Source of the DNA: Thauera humireducens
GTDB taxonomy: Bacteria > Pseudomonadota > Gammaproteobacteria > Burkholderiales > Rhodocyclaceae
Assembly (NCBI RefSeq): GCF_001051995.2
Contig: NZ_CP014646.1
Location: 3,224,001-3,288,000, forward strand
Direction of reading: 5' to 3'
DNA length: 64,000 nucleotides
Position 1 is the first letter of the stretch. The number at the start of each line of letters is the position of its first letter. A program made the position numbers and the translations under genes. This document shows positions 53,434-63,694 of the stretch, piece after piece. The notes below the pieces were generated by a model. The model worked only from the letters and a program-made list of their open reading frames with translations, was not told the origin of the DNA and made no database searches.

Positions 53434-53970
53434 TCAGCTTTGATGGAAGCTGCCAGTCAACGTGTTAGGCCGCTTACGGTTGGAAAGATGACTGAGTAGC
53501 AAGCCGGCGAGGCCGCCAACGAGCAGCGCAAGAATGCCGCCTGGCGACAAAACTATGACGAGCCCAAAAGCCGCGAAATAGGAGTTGAGCGGACCAGGAG
53601 CGAAGAAGACAGCGAACAGCGTAGATGTGCTGAGAGCCGTAAGAATTGTGATGGTAACGCCCGTAATGCTTGCAACGACTTTGGAGCGGCCGACCAGAAA
53701 ACGATGACTGGCCGCTGCGATTAACGCAGCAATCACGGCTGCGGGGATACCCAAGAAGAGGCCAATAGCAGGAGAGTATTCAGGCCCGGTGCCTCGGAAT
53801 ACCCACAGCACAGCCAGCAAGGCGGCCACTGCGAACACAAACGCGCAGAAACGCCGACTGACGGGATGGTGGTCGAAAAGGTTGCGTTCCACCTCAGTCG
53901 CCTTGACGGTGAGAAAGACGATGCCAAGAGGAATCGAGATCGCTAGCAGAAGCACAATCAGTCCAAGCAT
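53434..53970 (-). CDS. Hypothetical multi-helix membrane protein, cassette position
   Basis: A 178-residue protein with about five hydrophobic helices (LIVLLLAISIPLGIVFLTV; FCAFVFAVAALLAVLWVF; LFLGIPAAVIAALIAAASH; VTITILTALSTSTLFAVFF; GILALLVGGLAGLLLSHL). ATG 53970 lies 11 bases after a gttaggc border, and its end runs through a gcctaac box (53464-53470), as genes in integron cassettes often do. I do not recognise a family. Confidence 0.65.
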   Translation of the reverse strand: MLGLIVLLLAISIPLGIVFLTVKATEVERNLFDHHPVSRRFCAFVFAVAALLAVLWVFRGTGPEYSPAIGLFLGIPAAVIAALIAAASHRFLVGRSKVVASITGVTITILTALSTSTLFAVFFAPGPLNSYFAAFGLVIVLSPGGILALLVGGLAGLLLSHLSNRKRPNTLTGSFHQS

Positions 53971-53980
53971 GGGGTGTGTG

Positions 53981-54067
53981 GCCTAACGTGTAGGTGACCG
54001 GCCTCGCGCGGCCTTGTCGCGCGAGGTCCAGCGACCGAAGGGAGCGAGGTCGACCGGAAGGTTAGAG
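53981..54067 (-). repeat. attC-like site between two cassette-type genes, 87 bp
   Basis: Borders gcctaac (plus-strand left) and gttagag (right) fit RYYYAAC/GTTRRRY apart from the last base. The interior is a dyad: tgaccggcctcgcgc and ggtcgaccgg arms with central gcgcggc/gtcgcgc. The gttagag border is complementary to the ctctaac border at 54400, as expected for the two ends of one cassette. Confidence 0.75.
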
Positions 54068-54074
54068 GTTTCGT

Positions 54075-54392
54075 TCACGACAACCATGAGAATAGAGAGC
54101 ATCCAAGACACGCCCCCTCCGCGCAGTAATCGGCCTTTCTTCCGGATGCGTCCTTCCCAGACTTAGACTGGCGAATCTCTTCTGCGGCCTGGGCACACAA
54201 GACGAAACGACGTCGCATTTGCCGCCAACCAACAACGAGCCCATGTTGTTGGAAGGCGACCTTGGCATGAGCTGAACATGATTGGCCACCGTGGTGTACC
54301 CGGAAAGCACACACGAAGCCCTTGTGAGGAGAAATGAAGCGTTGATATGCCGTGATAAGTGAGGCAACGACAGTGGCGGCGCACGACGTCAT
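54075..54392 (-). CDS. YidD-like protein, cassette position
   Basis: A 105-residue protein. The N-terminal half reads LITAYQRFISPHKGFVCAFR and VHHGGQSCSAHAKVAFQQHG, matching the YidD domain (LI-x-x-YQRFISP ... C-S-x-x-A ... HG). YidD associates with the YidC/SRP membrane-protein insertion route in E. coli. A Cys-rich tail (DYCAEGACLGCSLFSW) follows. ATG 54392 lies 8 bases after the cassette border, and the stop is next to the attC-like site at 53981-54067. Shadowed starts on other frames are less convincing. Confidence 0.8.
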   Translation of the reverse strand: MTSCAATVVASLITAYQRFISPHKGFVCAFRVHHGGQSCSAHAKVAFQQHGLVVGWRQMRRRFVLCAQAAEEIRQSKSGKDASGRKADYCAEGACLGCSLFSWLS

Positions 54393-54399
54393 TGATAAC

Positions 54400-54483
54400 C
54401 TCTAACGAATAGGGTTTATCCCTCGCGCCGCAAGCGCCGTTCGGTGCGCAGGCGCCTGCCGCGAGGGATAAGCCTTGTTGAAC
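54400..54483 (-). repeat. attC-like site joined to the second IS91-type unit, 84 bp
   Basis: Same hairpin as at 28614-28697; identity begins at 54402 and runs into the IS91-type unit without a break. The outer border is ctctaac here rather than gcctaac. On the minus strand this is the site between the unit and the YidD-like cassette. Confidence 0.8.
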
Positions 54484-54742
54484 TGAACCGCCGCTCAGGC
54501 GGTGATACTGGGGATTCTACGCGCGGGTCATCCACATCGGATAGCGCGCGGCAGGGTCGGGTCAGCAACGAGTATCCGACGCCGCTGAGCCGCTCGCGAC
54601 CATCGCCGTAATGGGCCGCGATCGGGTGCCGGCCGTGCATCCGGCGTGCGGTGTCGGTCGCGTTCAGCAGACGGGGGACGTGCCACGGCCTGCCGGTGCG
54701 GACGTTGCATCGGCAAGGGCCGAGACGGGGGAGCGTGAGTGT

Positions 54743-55927
54743 TCATGGCGGCCCATCCCGACAGCGCGGTGCAGGCGCGGGCGGATCGTACCGGCGAGCC
54801 ATGACGATCTCGACCGTGTGCCAACGCCCGACCCCACAGTGCGGGCAGCATCGCGGGTCCTCACCGCTCACGCGGGCGAGGAAGTCTGCGGCCGCTTCGA
54901 TCACCGCCGGCTGCGGTGCCGGCGTCTGGAGTGCCACACGGGCGGCGGCGAGCCGGGCCCGCTTGTGGCCGCAGGCGAGCAGCCCGTAGTGGCGCAGGCG
55001 CTTGAAGCCGGCCGGCAGCACGTGGCGCAGGAAGCGTCCGATGAAGGTGTCGGTCGGCAGGCTGACCGTACGTTTGCCACCGGTCTGGTTGTCGCGCACC
55101 CGAAGGCGCACCTGGCCCGCATCGCAGCCAAGCAGGCGGTCGTTCGAGAGCGCCACGCGGTGCGTGTAGCGGGCAAGGTAGTCGAGCACCTGGGCGGGTC
55201 CGCCGGGCGGCGGCTTGGCGTAGACCACCCAGTCGTGCGCGAGCAGCGCACGACGTCGGGCTTGCCATGCACCCGGCGCAGCGCTCGGATCGTCGGCCAG
55301 CTCGCCGCTGCGGTGGGCCGCGTCGAGCCGCGTGAGGAGCTTGCCGCGAAACACCTTCGAGGCGGCCTGGACGGGAAACAGGAAGCGCGTACCGCGCGCC
55401 GGTGTGCGCCATCTGCCCTCGGCGTCGAGCCCGCCACAGGTGATCAGGGCGTGCACATGCAGGTGCATGCGCAGGTCCTGGCTCCAGGTGTGGAGCACGA
55501 GGCTGAAACCGGGCACGGCGCCCAGCCAGCGCGGGTTGGCGGCGAGCTCGAGCAAGGTGGCCGCCGCACTATCGAACAACGCACCGTAGAGCCAGCGCGG
55601 GTGCCGGATCGCCAGTGGATTGAGCGCGTGGGGCAGCGTGAACACCCAGTGTGCGTAGGGCACCGGCAGCACCTCGCGCAGGCGCGCCGCACGCCAGGCC
55701 TCCTTGGCCCGCGTCTGGCACTGCGGGCAATGGCGGTTGCGACACGAGCGCCAGACATGGCGCTCGGCGCCGCAGTTTGCGCAACGCTCGCGTACGCCGC
55801 CGAGCGCGGCGGTGCGGCAGTCGACGATGGCACGCCAGGCCCGCGCCTGGGTGGGCGACAGCGCATGGCTGCTGCGGTAGCTGCTGCCGTGCGTGCGCAG
55901 GATGCCGGCCAGCGTGGGCCGGTCCAT
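54743..55927 (-). CDS. IS91-family HUH (Y2) transposase, copy 2
   Basis: A 394-residue protein identical to the one at 28957-30141, including the zinc-binding cysteines, the HLHVH metal site and the Y-x3-Y nucleophiles. No decay is visible, so the duplication is recent. Confidence 0.95.
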   Translation of the reverse strand: MDRPTLAGILRTHGSSYRSSHALSPTQARAWRAIVDCRTAALGGVRERCANCGAERHVWRSCRNRHCPQCQTRAKEAWRAARLREVLPVPYAHWVFTLPHALNPLAIRHPRWLYGALFDSAAATLLELAANPRWLGAVPGFSLVLHTWSQDLRMHLHVHALITCGGLDAEGRWRTPARGTRFLFPVQAASKVFRGKLLTRLDAAHRSGELADDPSAAPGAWQARRRALLAHDWVVYAKPPPGGPAQVLDYLARYTHRVALSNDRLLGCDAGQVRLRVRDNQTGGKRTVSLPTDTFIGRFLRHVLPAGFKRLRHYGLLACGHKRARLAAARVALQTPAPQPAVIEAAADFLARVSGEDPRCCPHCGVGRWHTVEIVMARRYDPPAPAPRCRDGPP

Positions 55928-55939
55928 GGCCGCTCGGCC

Positions 55940-56788
55940 TCAGAGCCGGCGCAGCAGATCGAGCGGGCTGTCGTGGGGGATTGAACCCGGACGCGCCAGA
56001 TGCAGGTAGCGCTGCGTGGTCGACAGGTGGCCGTGGCCCAGGAGCTTCGCGAGCGTGGCAAGATCGACGCCGGCCTCCAGCAGATGGGTGGCGAAGGCGT
56101 GGCGTAGCGTGTGGATGCCGCCCGTCTTGGTGATGCCGGCCCGATCGCGGGCACGGTAGTACGCACGTTGCGCACTGCTGACGTCGAATGGCCGGGCGGC
56201 GTCGGTGGTGCGAGGGAACAGCCAGTCGCGGGGTTTGCAGATGCGCCAATAGACGCGCAGCGCTTCGAGCAGGCTCGGACTGAGCAGCGTGTAGCGATCC
56301 TTGCCACCCTTGCCCGCCACCACCCTGATGCACATGCGATCCGGCGCGCTGTCGATGTCGGCGACGCGCAGCGCGCACACCTCGGACACCCGCAGTCCGG
56401 CCGCGTAAGCCGTCATCAACAGCGTGCGCGTGCGCAGATTGGCGGCCGCCTCGAACAGGCGCGCCAGTTCCTCGCGCGAGAGGATCTCCGGCTGACGCTG
56501 CGGCGTGTGCGCGTAGGGAATCGTGATGGCCTCGGCCGTGCGGCCCAGCACGATGTCGAAGAAGAACTTCAGGGCGCACACGGCTTGGTTCACGGTGGTG
56601 TAGGCCAGGTGCCGCTCGGTGATCCGGTGCAGCAGCCAGGCCTTCACCTGTGCGGCATCGAGGCGGTCGGGACTGCAGTGGTAGTGCGCGGCCAACTGCG
56701 CCACCACCGACAGGTAGGCCTGCTGCGTGCGCCGTGCCAATCCGCGCAGCACCATCGCGTCGATCATCTGCTGACGTAAGGGGCTCAT
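55940..56788 (-). CDS. Tyrosine recombinase of the IS91-type unit, copy 2
   Basis: A 282-residue protein identical to the one at 30154-31002, with all six catalytic positions present and the same ribosome-binding site before the ATG. It ends 12 bases before the transposase start. Confidence 0.93.
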   Translation of the reverse strand: MSPLRQQMIDAMVLRGLARRTQQAYLSVVAQLAAHYHCSPDRLDAAQVKAWLLHRITERHLAYTTVNQAVCALKFFFDIVLGRTAEAITIPYAHTPQRQPEILSREELARLFEAAANLRTRTLLMTAYAAGLRVSEVCALRVADIDSAPDRMCIRVVAGKGGKDRYTLLSPSLLEALRVYWRICKPRDWLFPRTTDAARPFDVSSAQRAYYRARDRAGITKTGGIHTLRHAFATHLLEAGVDLATLAKLLGHGHLSTTQRYLHLARPGSIPHDSPLDLLRRL

Positions 56789-56897
56789 GACACTTCTCCT
56801 TGAACGCGGGGACATCCCCGGTTTCAAGGTAGGTCGTCGTCGCAGACGTCATGAAAAACGCGGTGGCGCTTGGGTTCGCGGCCACCGCGTCAGCGGT

Positions 56898-58523
<1,626 letters not shown>

Positions 58524-58597
58524 GGAAAATCCTGTTTTTCAGATAAAACAAAGCCTTGCATTATAGCGCAGGCAAAGGCGCTGGTGCCGCGCGGCCT

Positions 58598-60004
58598 TCA
58601 GGCGTTCGCGTCGGGGAGATCGGGTTCGCAGCGATTGCGCCCGCCCTGCTTGGCGCGATACAGGGCGCCGTCCGCGCGATTGACCAGGCGCTGGTAGTCG
58701 GGATGGCCGTCGTGCATGGCCACGCCGATGCTGACGGTGACGTTGAGCTGTCCGCCGTTCGAGATCAGCAACGGTTCGGCCGCGATGCGCGTGCGGATCT
58801 TCTCGGCCACCCGCATCGCGCGGGTGTGGTCCATCTCGACCAGCACGATCAGGAACTCCTCGCCGCCATAGCGGAACACGAAGTCGCCCGAGCGCACGCT
58901 GTTCTGCAGGATCGCGGCGACTTGTTGCAGCACGCGGTCGCCCGCCTGGTGGCCGTGCGCGTCGTTGATGTGCTTGAAGTGGTCGACATCGACCAGCAGC
59001 AGCGCAAAGGGTTTCCCCTCGCTGCGGGTGATCTCGCATTCGCGCGCCAGGATGGCGGGCAGGAAGCGGCGGTTGAGCAGCTGCGTCAGGGCGTCCTTGC
59101 CGGACTCGAGGTCGACGAGGTGCTCGAACATGCTCTCGATGAGGAACTTGAGTTCGCCGACCTCGGCCTGGACCTGCTTGAGCAGGTGGCGTACCTCGCT
59201 CAGGTTGCCCGCGCCGAGCTGCTGCGCGCACAGCGGCAGCAGGGTCTCGTCGATCGAGCGCATCAGCTTGCGCACCGTCGCGTGTTCCGACGCGCCACGG
59301 AACAGGGCCGAGGCCTTGTGCTGCATCCACAGGCCGAAGGACGAGCCGCTGACGCTGGGCAGGTCGTCGCCGGGCTGGCCGGTCATCACCGTCTGCAGGA
59401 GGCGGTTCTCCCAGTCCAGCAGGGCCGAGCGCTGGCGCTCGCGTTCGAGCGACATGTTCTGCCCGGAGGAGAACGAGCGGTAGGCCTCGTCGATGCGTGC
59501 GGTGCGCTCGTGCGAGGCGACGAAGGCGGAGCTCATGACCTCGAAGGCAAGGTCGATGAGGCTGTCCACGTAGATCACCGCCTCGACCAGTTCGTCGCGT
59601 CCGAGCGGGCTGCGCGCAAGGTAGCCGCCGATGCGGTTCTTCAGCACGCGGGCGCCGCGCGCGACGATGTTGACCGGCACATCCACGCGCGAATGCACTT
59701 CGCCCACATGCCGCTGCATCGCCATCGCGGTGAGGAACTGCTCGCGTGTCTCGCACGAGAACAGCGTCGTCAGCCAGCGCTGCATGGACGCATGCAGGCG
59801 CTCATGGACGACCTCGCTGCTGAGGAAGGCGCGTGCCTCCGGGTCCTGCATCATGCGTTCGTAGAAGGCGTCGGCCATCGCCTCGCGATGGGTCGCGATG
59901 ATGTCGCGTACCGCGGCGCGCGCGCCCAGCGGGGCCTGATCGAACAGGGCGAGCCAGTCGTTCTCGATGGTCTCGGTGGTCTGGGCGGGCAGTGATTTGT
60001 GCAT
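58598..60004 (-). CDS. Globin-coupled diguanylate cyclase
   Basis: A 468-residue signalling enzyme that makes cyclic di-GMP. The N-terminal 160 residues are a globin-sensor domain with the likely haem-ligand His104 in VGEVHSRVDVP. A helical middle domain (about 180-300) follows, as in DosC/BpeGReg-type proteins. The GGDEF domain is at about 300-465 with the catalytic loop RYGGEEFLI at 378-386 and a product-inhibition site RSGD five residues before it. It should sense O2. It is transcribed toward ybiT, 74 bases away. Confidence 0.93.
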   Translation of the reverse strand: MHKSLPAQTTETIENDWLALFDQAPLGARAAVRDIIATHREAMADAFYERMMQDPEARAFLSSEVVHERLHASMQRWLTTLFSCETREQFLTAMAMQRHVGEVHSRVDVPVNIVARGARVLKNRIGGYLARSPLGRDELVEAVIYVDSLIDLAFEVMSSAFVASHERTARIDEAYRSFSSGQNMSLERERQRSALLDWENRLLQTVMTGQPGDDLPSVSGSSFGLWMQHKASALFRGASEHATVRKLMRSIDETLLPLCAQQLGAGNLSEVRHLLKQVQAEVGELKFLIESMFEHLVDLESGKDALTQLLNRRFLPAILARECEITRSEGKPFALLLVDVDHFKHINDAHGHQAGDRVLQQVAAILQNSVRSGDFVFRYGGEEFLIVLVEMDHTRAMRVAEKIRTRIAAEPLLISNGGQLNVTVSIGVAMHDGHPDYQRLVNRADGALYRAKQGGRNRCEPDLPDANA

Positions 60005-60272
60005 CTTTCTGCTGGATTCGGACTAAAACAGCATTTTGCCACGCAACATCAGCGCATTCTGTTTGATGAAGGGGGCGATGTCGGAATCGTCCGACGCGGG
60101 TTTCGGAGCGGGCTGATGGGGCGGGCAGGGGGGCCTGCCTACAGTGGAGTCGGGCGCCGGACAACGGCACGCACCGCGCACCGCGCAGCGCGCCGTCGCC
60201 GAGGCGGCCCACCCGCCGCCGGGAGGCCGCTGCGGCTGGCGTCCGGCGGGTCTTCCGACAAAGGAGAGCAAC

Positions 60273-60437
60273 ATGCTGCACTATGCCGTCGTTTTCTTCG
60301 TCATCGCCCTGATCGCCGCCGTGTTTGGTTTCAGCGGCATCGCCGCCGGTGCCGCGGGCATCGCCAAGATCCTGTTCGTCGTGTTCCTGGTGATGGCCGT
60401 TGCCAGCTTCCTCATCAACCTCGCCAAGGGACGATGA
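60273..60437 (+). CDS. DUF1328 small membrane protein
   Basis: A 54-residue protein of two membrane helices ([38 protein letters not shown]), the typical DUF1328/YtjA form. A good ribosome-binding site (aaaggag) precedes ATG 60273. Function is unknown; such genes are often stress-induced. Confidence 0.92.
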   Translation: MLHYAVVFFVIALIAAVFGFSGIAAGAAGIAKILFVVFLVMAVASFLINLAKGR

Positions 60438-60563
60438 CGCCGGATACCGCCCCCGTGCTGGCCCAAGTCCGCCGCGGGGTGATCGCCGAGGGCCGGCGCC
60501 TGGATGGGCGACCGGCCGCTCGACTATCCTTCAACCGCTGGATCATGAATCGGACTACCGGCC

Positions 60564-61199
60564 ATGTTGCGTATCGCCATCGTCGATGATCACCAGATCG
60601 TGCGCGCGGGCTTCCGCGAGATGCTTGCCGACGAACTGGGTTTCGAGTTCCCGTTCGAGGCCGCTTCCGGGGAGGAGGCGCTGCAGGGCCTGCGCCAGCA
60701 TGAGACCGACGTGCTGCTGCTCGACCTCTCGTTGCCCGGTCAGAGTGGCGTCGATGTGCTGCGCGCCGCGCGCCAGCGCTACGACGCGCTCCGCATCCTG
60801 GTGCTGTCCGGCTTCCCGGAGGACCGCTATGCGCTGGCGATGATCCGCAACGGTGCCGACGGCTACCTGTGCAAGGACTGCACGCGCGAGGAGCTGATCA
60901 ATGCGATCCGCACCGTGGCCCAGGGGCGCCGCTACCTGTCGCCGCGCACCGCCGAACTGCTGGCGCAGGAACTGACCGGCGGCGGCGCCAGCGCGCCGCA
61001 CGAGAAGCTGTCCGACCGCGAGCTGCAGGTCTTCCTGCGGCTCGCGCGCGGCGAATCGGTGTCGGACATCGCCGCGGTCCTCAACCTGAGCGTCAAGACC
61101 GTCAGCACCTACCGCTCGCGGCTGCTCGAGAAGCTCGACGTGTCGAGCAACGCCGAACTGGCGACCTATGCCCTGCGTCACGGGCTCATCCTCGAATGA
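60564..61199 (+). CDS. NarL/FixJ-family response regulator
   Basis: A 211-residue regulator: receiver with Asp54 (VLLLDLSLPGQSG) and LuxR-type HTH at about 148-205 (LSDREQ-like LSDRELQVFLRLARGESVSD; LNLSVKTVSTYRSRLLEKL). It overlaps the next gene, a stand-alone receiver, by ATGA. The convergent NarX-like kinase lies just beyond, so the three are likely one signalling system. Confidence 0.93.
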   Translation: MLRIAIVDDHQIVRAGFREMLADELGFEFPFEAASGEEALQGLRQHETDVLLLDLSLPGQSGVDVLRAARQRYDALRILVLSGFPEDRYALAMIRNGADGYLCKDCTREELINAIRTVAQGRRYLSPRTAELLAQELTGGGASAPHEKLSDRELQVFLRLARGESVSDIAAVLNLSVKTVSTYRSRLLEKLDVSSNAELATYALRHGLILE

Positions 61200-61612
61200 C
61201 CGGTGCCCCTGCCATGGCCGAGTCCGACCCCCGTCCCCTCCGCGTCGTCCTCATCGAGGATTCGCCCATCCTCTGTGCGATGCTGCGCGACATGCTCGCC
61301 GAGCTCGATGGCGTCGAGGTCGTTGCCGCCGCCGGCGACGAGCAGGGGGCGCTGGCCGAGCTCGAGCAGCACCGGGCCGATGTCGCCATCGTCGACCTGG
61401 AGTTGCGCCAGGGCAGCGGGCTGGGCGTGCTCAGCCGCCTGAAGGCCGAGCCCGATCGTTTCGGGCGGCCGCGTGCGGTGGTGTTCTCCAACTACGGCCA
61501 CAGCACGGTGCGTGCGCGCTGCAGTGCGCTCGGCGCGGAGCACTTCTTCGACAAGTCCTTCCAGATGGACGAGCTGCTCGACTTCATCCAGGCCGCCGTG
61601 CCGCGCTGCTGA
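61196..61612 (+). CDS. Stand-alone receiver-domain response regulator
   Basis: A 138-residue CheY-like protein with no output domain. Phospho-acceptor Asp67 is in VAIVDLELRQGSG; the acidic pair is LIEDSPI; the switch Lys is in FFDKSFQMDEL. It is translationally coupled to the NarL-type regulator. It may compete for phosphate from, or feed back on, the neighbouring kinase (inference). Confidence 0.9.
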   Translation: MTGAPAMAESDPRPLRVVLIEDSPILCAMLRDMLAELDGVEVVAAAGDEQGALAELEQHRADVAIVDLELRQGSGLGVLSRLKAEPDRFGRPRAVVFSNYGHSTVRARCSALGAEHFFDKSFQMDELLDFIQAAVPRC

Positions 61613-61637
61613 CCCCCGCACGCGACGGCGCGAGCAC

Positions 61638-63008
61638 TTACGCTGCGGCGGCGTTCAGCGGGACGCGGGCTTCGATGCGGGTTCCGTGCCCCGGGCGGCT
61701 GGCGACCTCGAGACGGCCGGCCAGCATCTGCACGCGGTGGGCGATGCCGGTCAGGCCGTGGCGATTCAGGCGCTGCACCGACGGGTCGAAGCCGGTGCCG
61801 TCGTCTTCCACCTGCAACACGATCTCCTGCGGTTCGACCGTGAGGCTCAGGCGTACCCGCTTTGCCTGCGCATGGCGCCGAACGTTGGTGAGCGCCTCCT
61901 GCGCGATGCGGAAGAGCGCCAGCGATACGCTCGCCGGCAGCTCGGGAAGCGTTTCGGGCAGCTCCAGTTCGATCCGGCCCTCGTTCTCGCCCACCATCCC
62001 CGACTGTGCCAGCGAGCGCAGCGCCTCGATCAGGCCGAGCTCGGCCAGCAGGGGCGGGCGCAGGTCGGCGACGACGCGGCGCTTGATGGAGATCACCTGG
62101 CTCAGCGTGTCGAGCAGGCGGTCGAAGCGGTCGCGCAGCGGCGCCATCGCCTCGGCCGGCAGCTTGCGCGCGATCCAGCCCGCGTCCAGCTTGGCGGCCG
62201 TCAGCAGGGCGCCGAGTTCGTCGTGCAGCTCGCGTGCGATGCGTTCCTGTTCGGCCTCGCGCGTGTTCGTCAGGTAGGTGGCGAGGTTGCTGAGATCGGC
62301 GGTGCGTGCCGCGACCTCGGCCTGCAGGCGCGCGTTTTCCGACTGCAGCAGCGCGGCCAGCCGGTCGCGCAGCCGTTCCTGACGGTACAGCAGCACGATG
62401 ATCGCCAGCAGCAACACCAGGACGCCCAGGCCGAGGACCGTATTCGTGCGGCGCGCCTCGGCGAAACGGTCGAACGAAGCCACGATCGTCGCGTTCATCT
62501 GCGCCACCGTCTGCGCCCGCAGCCCGAGGATGAGGCTGCGGATGTCGTCGGTGAGCTCCTTGCCGATCCCGCCGGTGGGGCCATCCGTCTTCGGCAATGC
62601 ACTTTGCTCGAGCGCCTGCGTCATCACCTTCCAGCGTGCCTCGATCAGCAGCGCCAGCTGGTCGAGGCTGCTGCGCTGGGCGGCGTTCTCCCATTCGCCG
62701 GCCTTCAGCGCGGCCAGGGTCTTGTCGACAACGGCACGGCCATCCTGATACGGCGTCAGGAACACCGGGTTGTTGCTGTTGATGAAGCCCCGCACGCCCG
62801 ATTCGGCATCGAGCACGTTCACCAGCAAGGTGTCCAGCTGGGCGATGCGGCTGGACCGTGCCTGCAGTTGCTGCAGCGCCTCGCGGCTGGTTGCGGACTG
62901 TCGCTGTGCGCTCAGCAGCCACACCACCCCGAGCGTGAAGCCGAGCGCCAGCACCATCAGGAGCAACAAGGTGGTGGTGCGGGGCAGAAGGGACGACGGA
63001 CGGGACAA
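61638..63008 (-). CDS. NarX/LiaS-type sensor histidine kinase with CHASE3-like sensor
   Basis: A 456-residue kinase. Two membrane helices (about 8-30 and 193-213) flank a helical periplasmic domain with DAESGVRGFINSNNPVFLTP, the CHASE3 pattern. Then a coiled coil (SENARLQAEVAARTADLSN), the HisKA_3 box ARELHDELGALLTAAKLD, and the ATP-binding end QVEDDGTGFDP and LNRHGLTGIAHRVQMLAG. It converges on the two response-regulator genes with a 25-base gap. Confidence 0.92.
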   Translation of the reverse strand: MSRPSSLLPRTTTLLLLMVLALGFTLGVVWLLSAQRQSATSREALQQLQARSSRIAQLDTLLVNVLDAESGVRGFINSNNPVFLTPYQDGRAVVDKTLAALKAGEWENAAQRSSLDQLALLIEARWKVMTQALEQSALPKTDGPTGGIGKELTDDIRSLILGLRAQTVAQMNATIVASFDRFAEARRTNTVLGLGVLVLLLAIIVLLYRQERLRDRLAALLQSENARLQAEVAARTADLSNLATYLTNTREAEQERIARELHDELGALLTAAKLDAGWIARKLPAEAMAPLRDRFDRLLDTLSQVISIKRRVVADLRPPLLAELGLIEALRSLAQSGMVGENEGRIELELPETLPELPASVSLALFRIAQEALTNVRRHAQAKRVRLSLTVEPQEIVLQVEDDGTGFDPSVQRLNRHGLTGIAHRVQMLAGRLEVASRPGHGTRIEARVPLNAAAA

Positions 63009-63112
63009 GGGGCTTCTCCGTGACGCGATCGGGACCGGAAGGGACCTTATAGCGGATGTTGCGCGACGACGGGCGGCCTGCGAGGAATCGAACCCGGGCC
63101 CCCCGGAATGCG

Positions 63113-63135
63113 AAAAAGGGGGATCGCTCCCCCTT
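63113..63135 (-). terminator. Rho-independent terminator of the BON gene
   Basis: On the minus strand, aagggggagcgatcccccttttt gives a seven-pair GC-rich stem with a six-base loop and a run of five T, 21 bases after the BON gene stop. Confidence 0.88.
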
Positions 63136-63156
63136 CGTCTGTTTCCTTCGCCGTGC

Positions 63157-63468
63157 TTACGGACGGACGGCGATGTCGTTCTTGACCGCCTTCACGCCCG
63201 GGGTGCCGCGGGCGATCTCGGCGGCGCGGTTGCGTTCGGCGGTGCTCTTGGCGAAGCCGGACAGCTGTACGGTGCCCTTCAGCGTCTCGACGCTGATCGA
63301 CATCGCGCTGACCGTCGGGTCCTCGGCGAACTTGGCCTTGACGCGGGTGGTGACGGTCGCGTCATCGACGTATTCGCCCACGGTGGATTGGTCGCGCGTG
63401 ACGGCGCAGCCGACGGCGGTGAAGGCGAGCAGGCCCGACAGGGCGAGCGTGGCAGCGGTGTGCTTCAT
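63157..63468 (-). CDS. BON-domain lipoprotein
   Basis: A 103-residue exported protein. The lipobox is LLAFTAVGC, with lipidation at Cys21. One BON domain follows (DATVTTRVKAKFAEDPTVSA; VQLSGFAKSTAERNRAAEIA; GVKAVKNDIAVRP). BON proteins bind membranes or are induced by osmotic stress. It has its own terminator. Confidence 0.92.
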   Translation of the reverse strand: MKHTAATLALSGLLAFTAVGCAVTRDQSTVGEYVDDATVTTRVKAKFAEDPTVSAMSISVETLKGTVQLSGFAKSTAERNRAAEIARGTPGVKAVKNDIAVRP

Positions 63469-63694
63469 GATGGACTCCTGATGGGTGGCGGGTCTCCCCG
63501 CGAGCGGGATGCAAGTCAAATATAGACAAGGCCGGCCCGACCGGCTGTCCGACGAAACGGATCGCGCTGTAGGACGATTCTGTCGGCGCTGCGCACGCGC
63601 GTCCGCCAAGCCTGCGGGCGGCCGATGTGCCGTATCCTTCCGCTCGCGCCGGTGCGGACGGCCGCACGACTGCAAACCAACCCAGCGAGGCAAG

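Noticed and set aside
63075-63105. tRNA-like T-arm (gggttcgattcc on the minus strand)
   Set aside because: No acceptor, D or anticodon stems can be built around it; at most a short tRNA 3' fragment.
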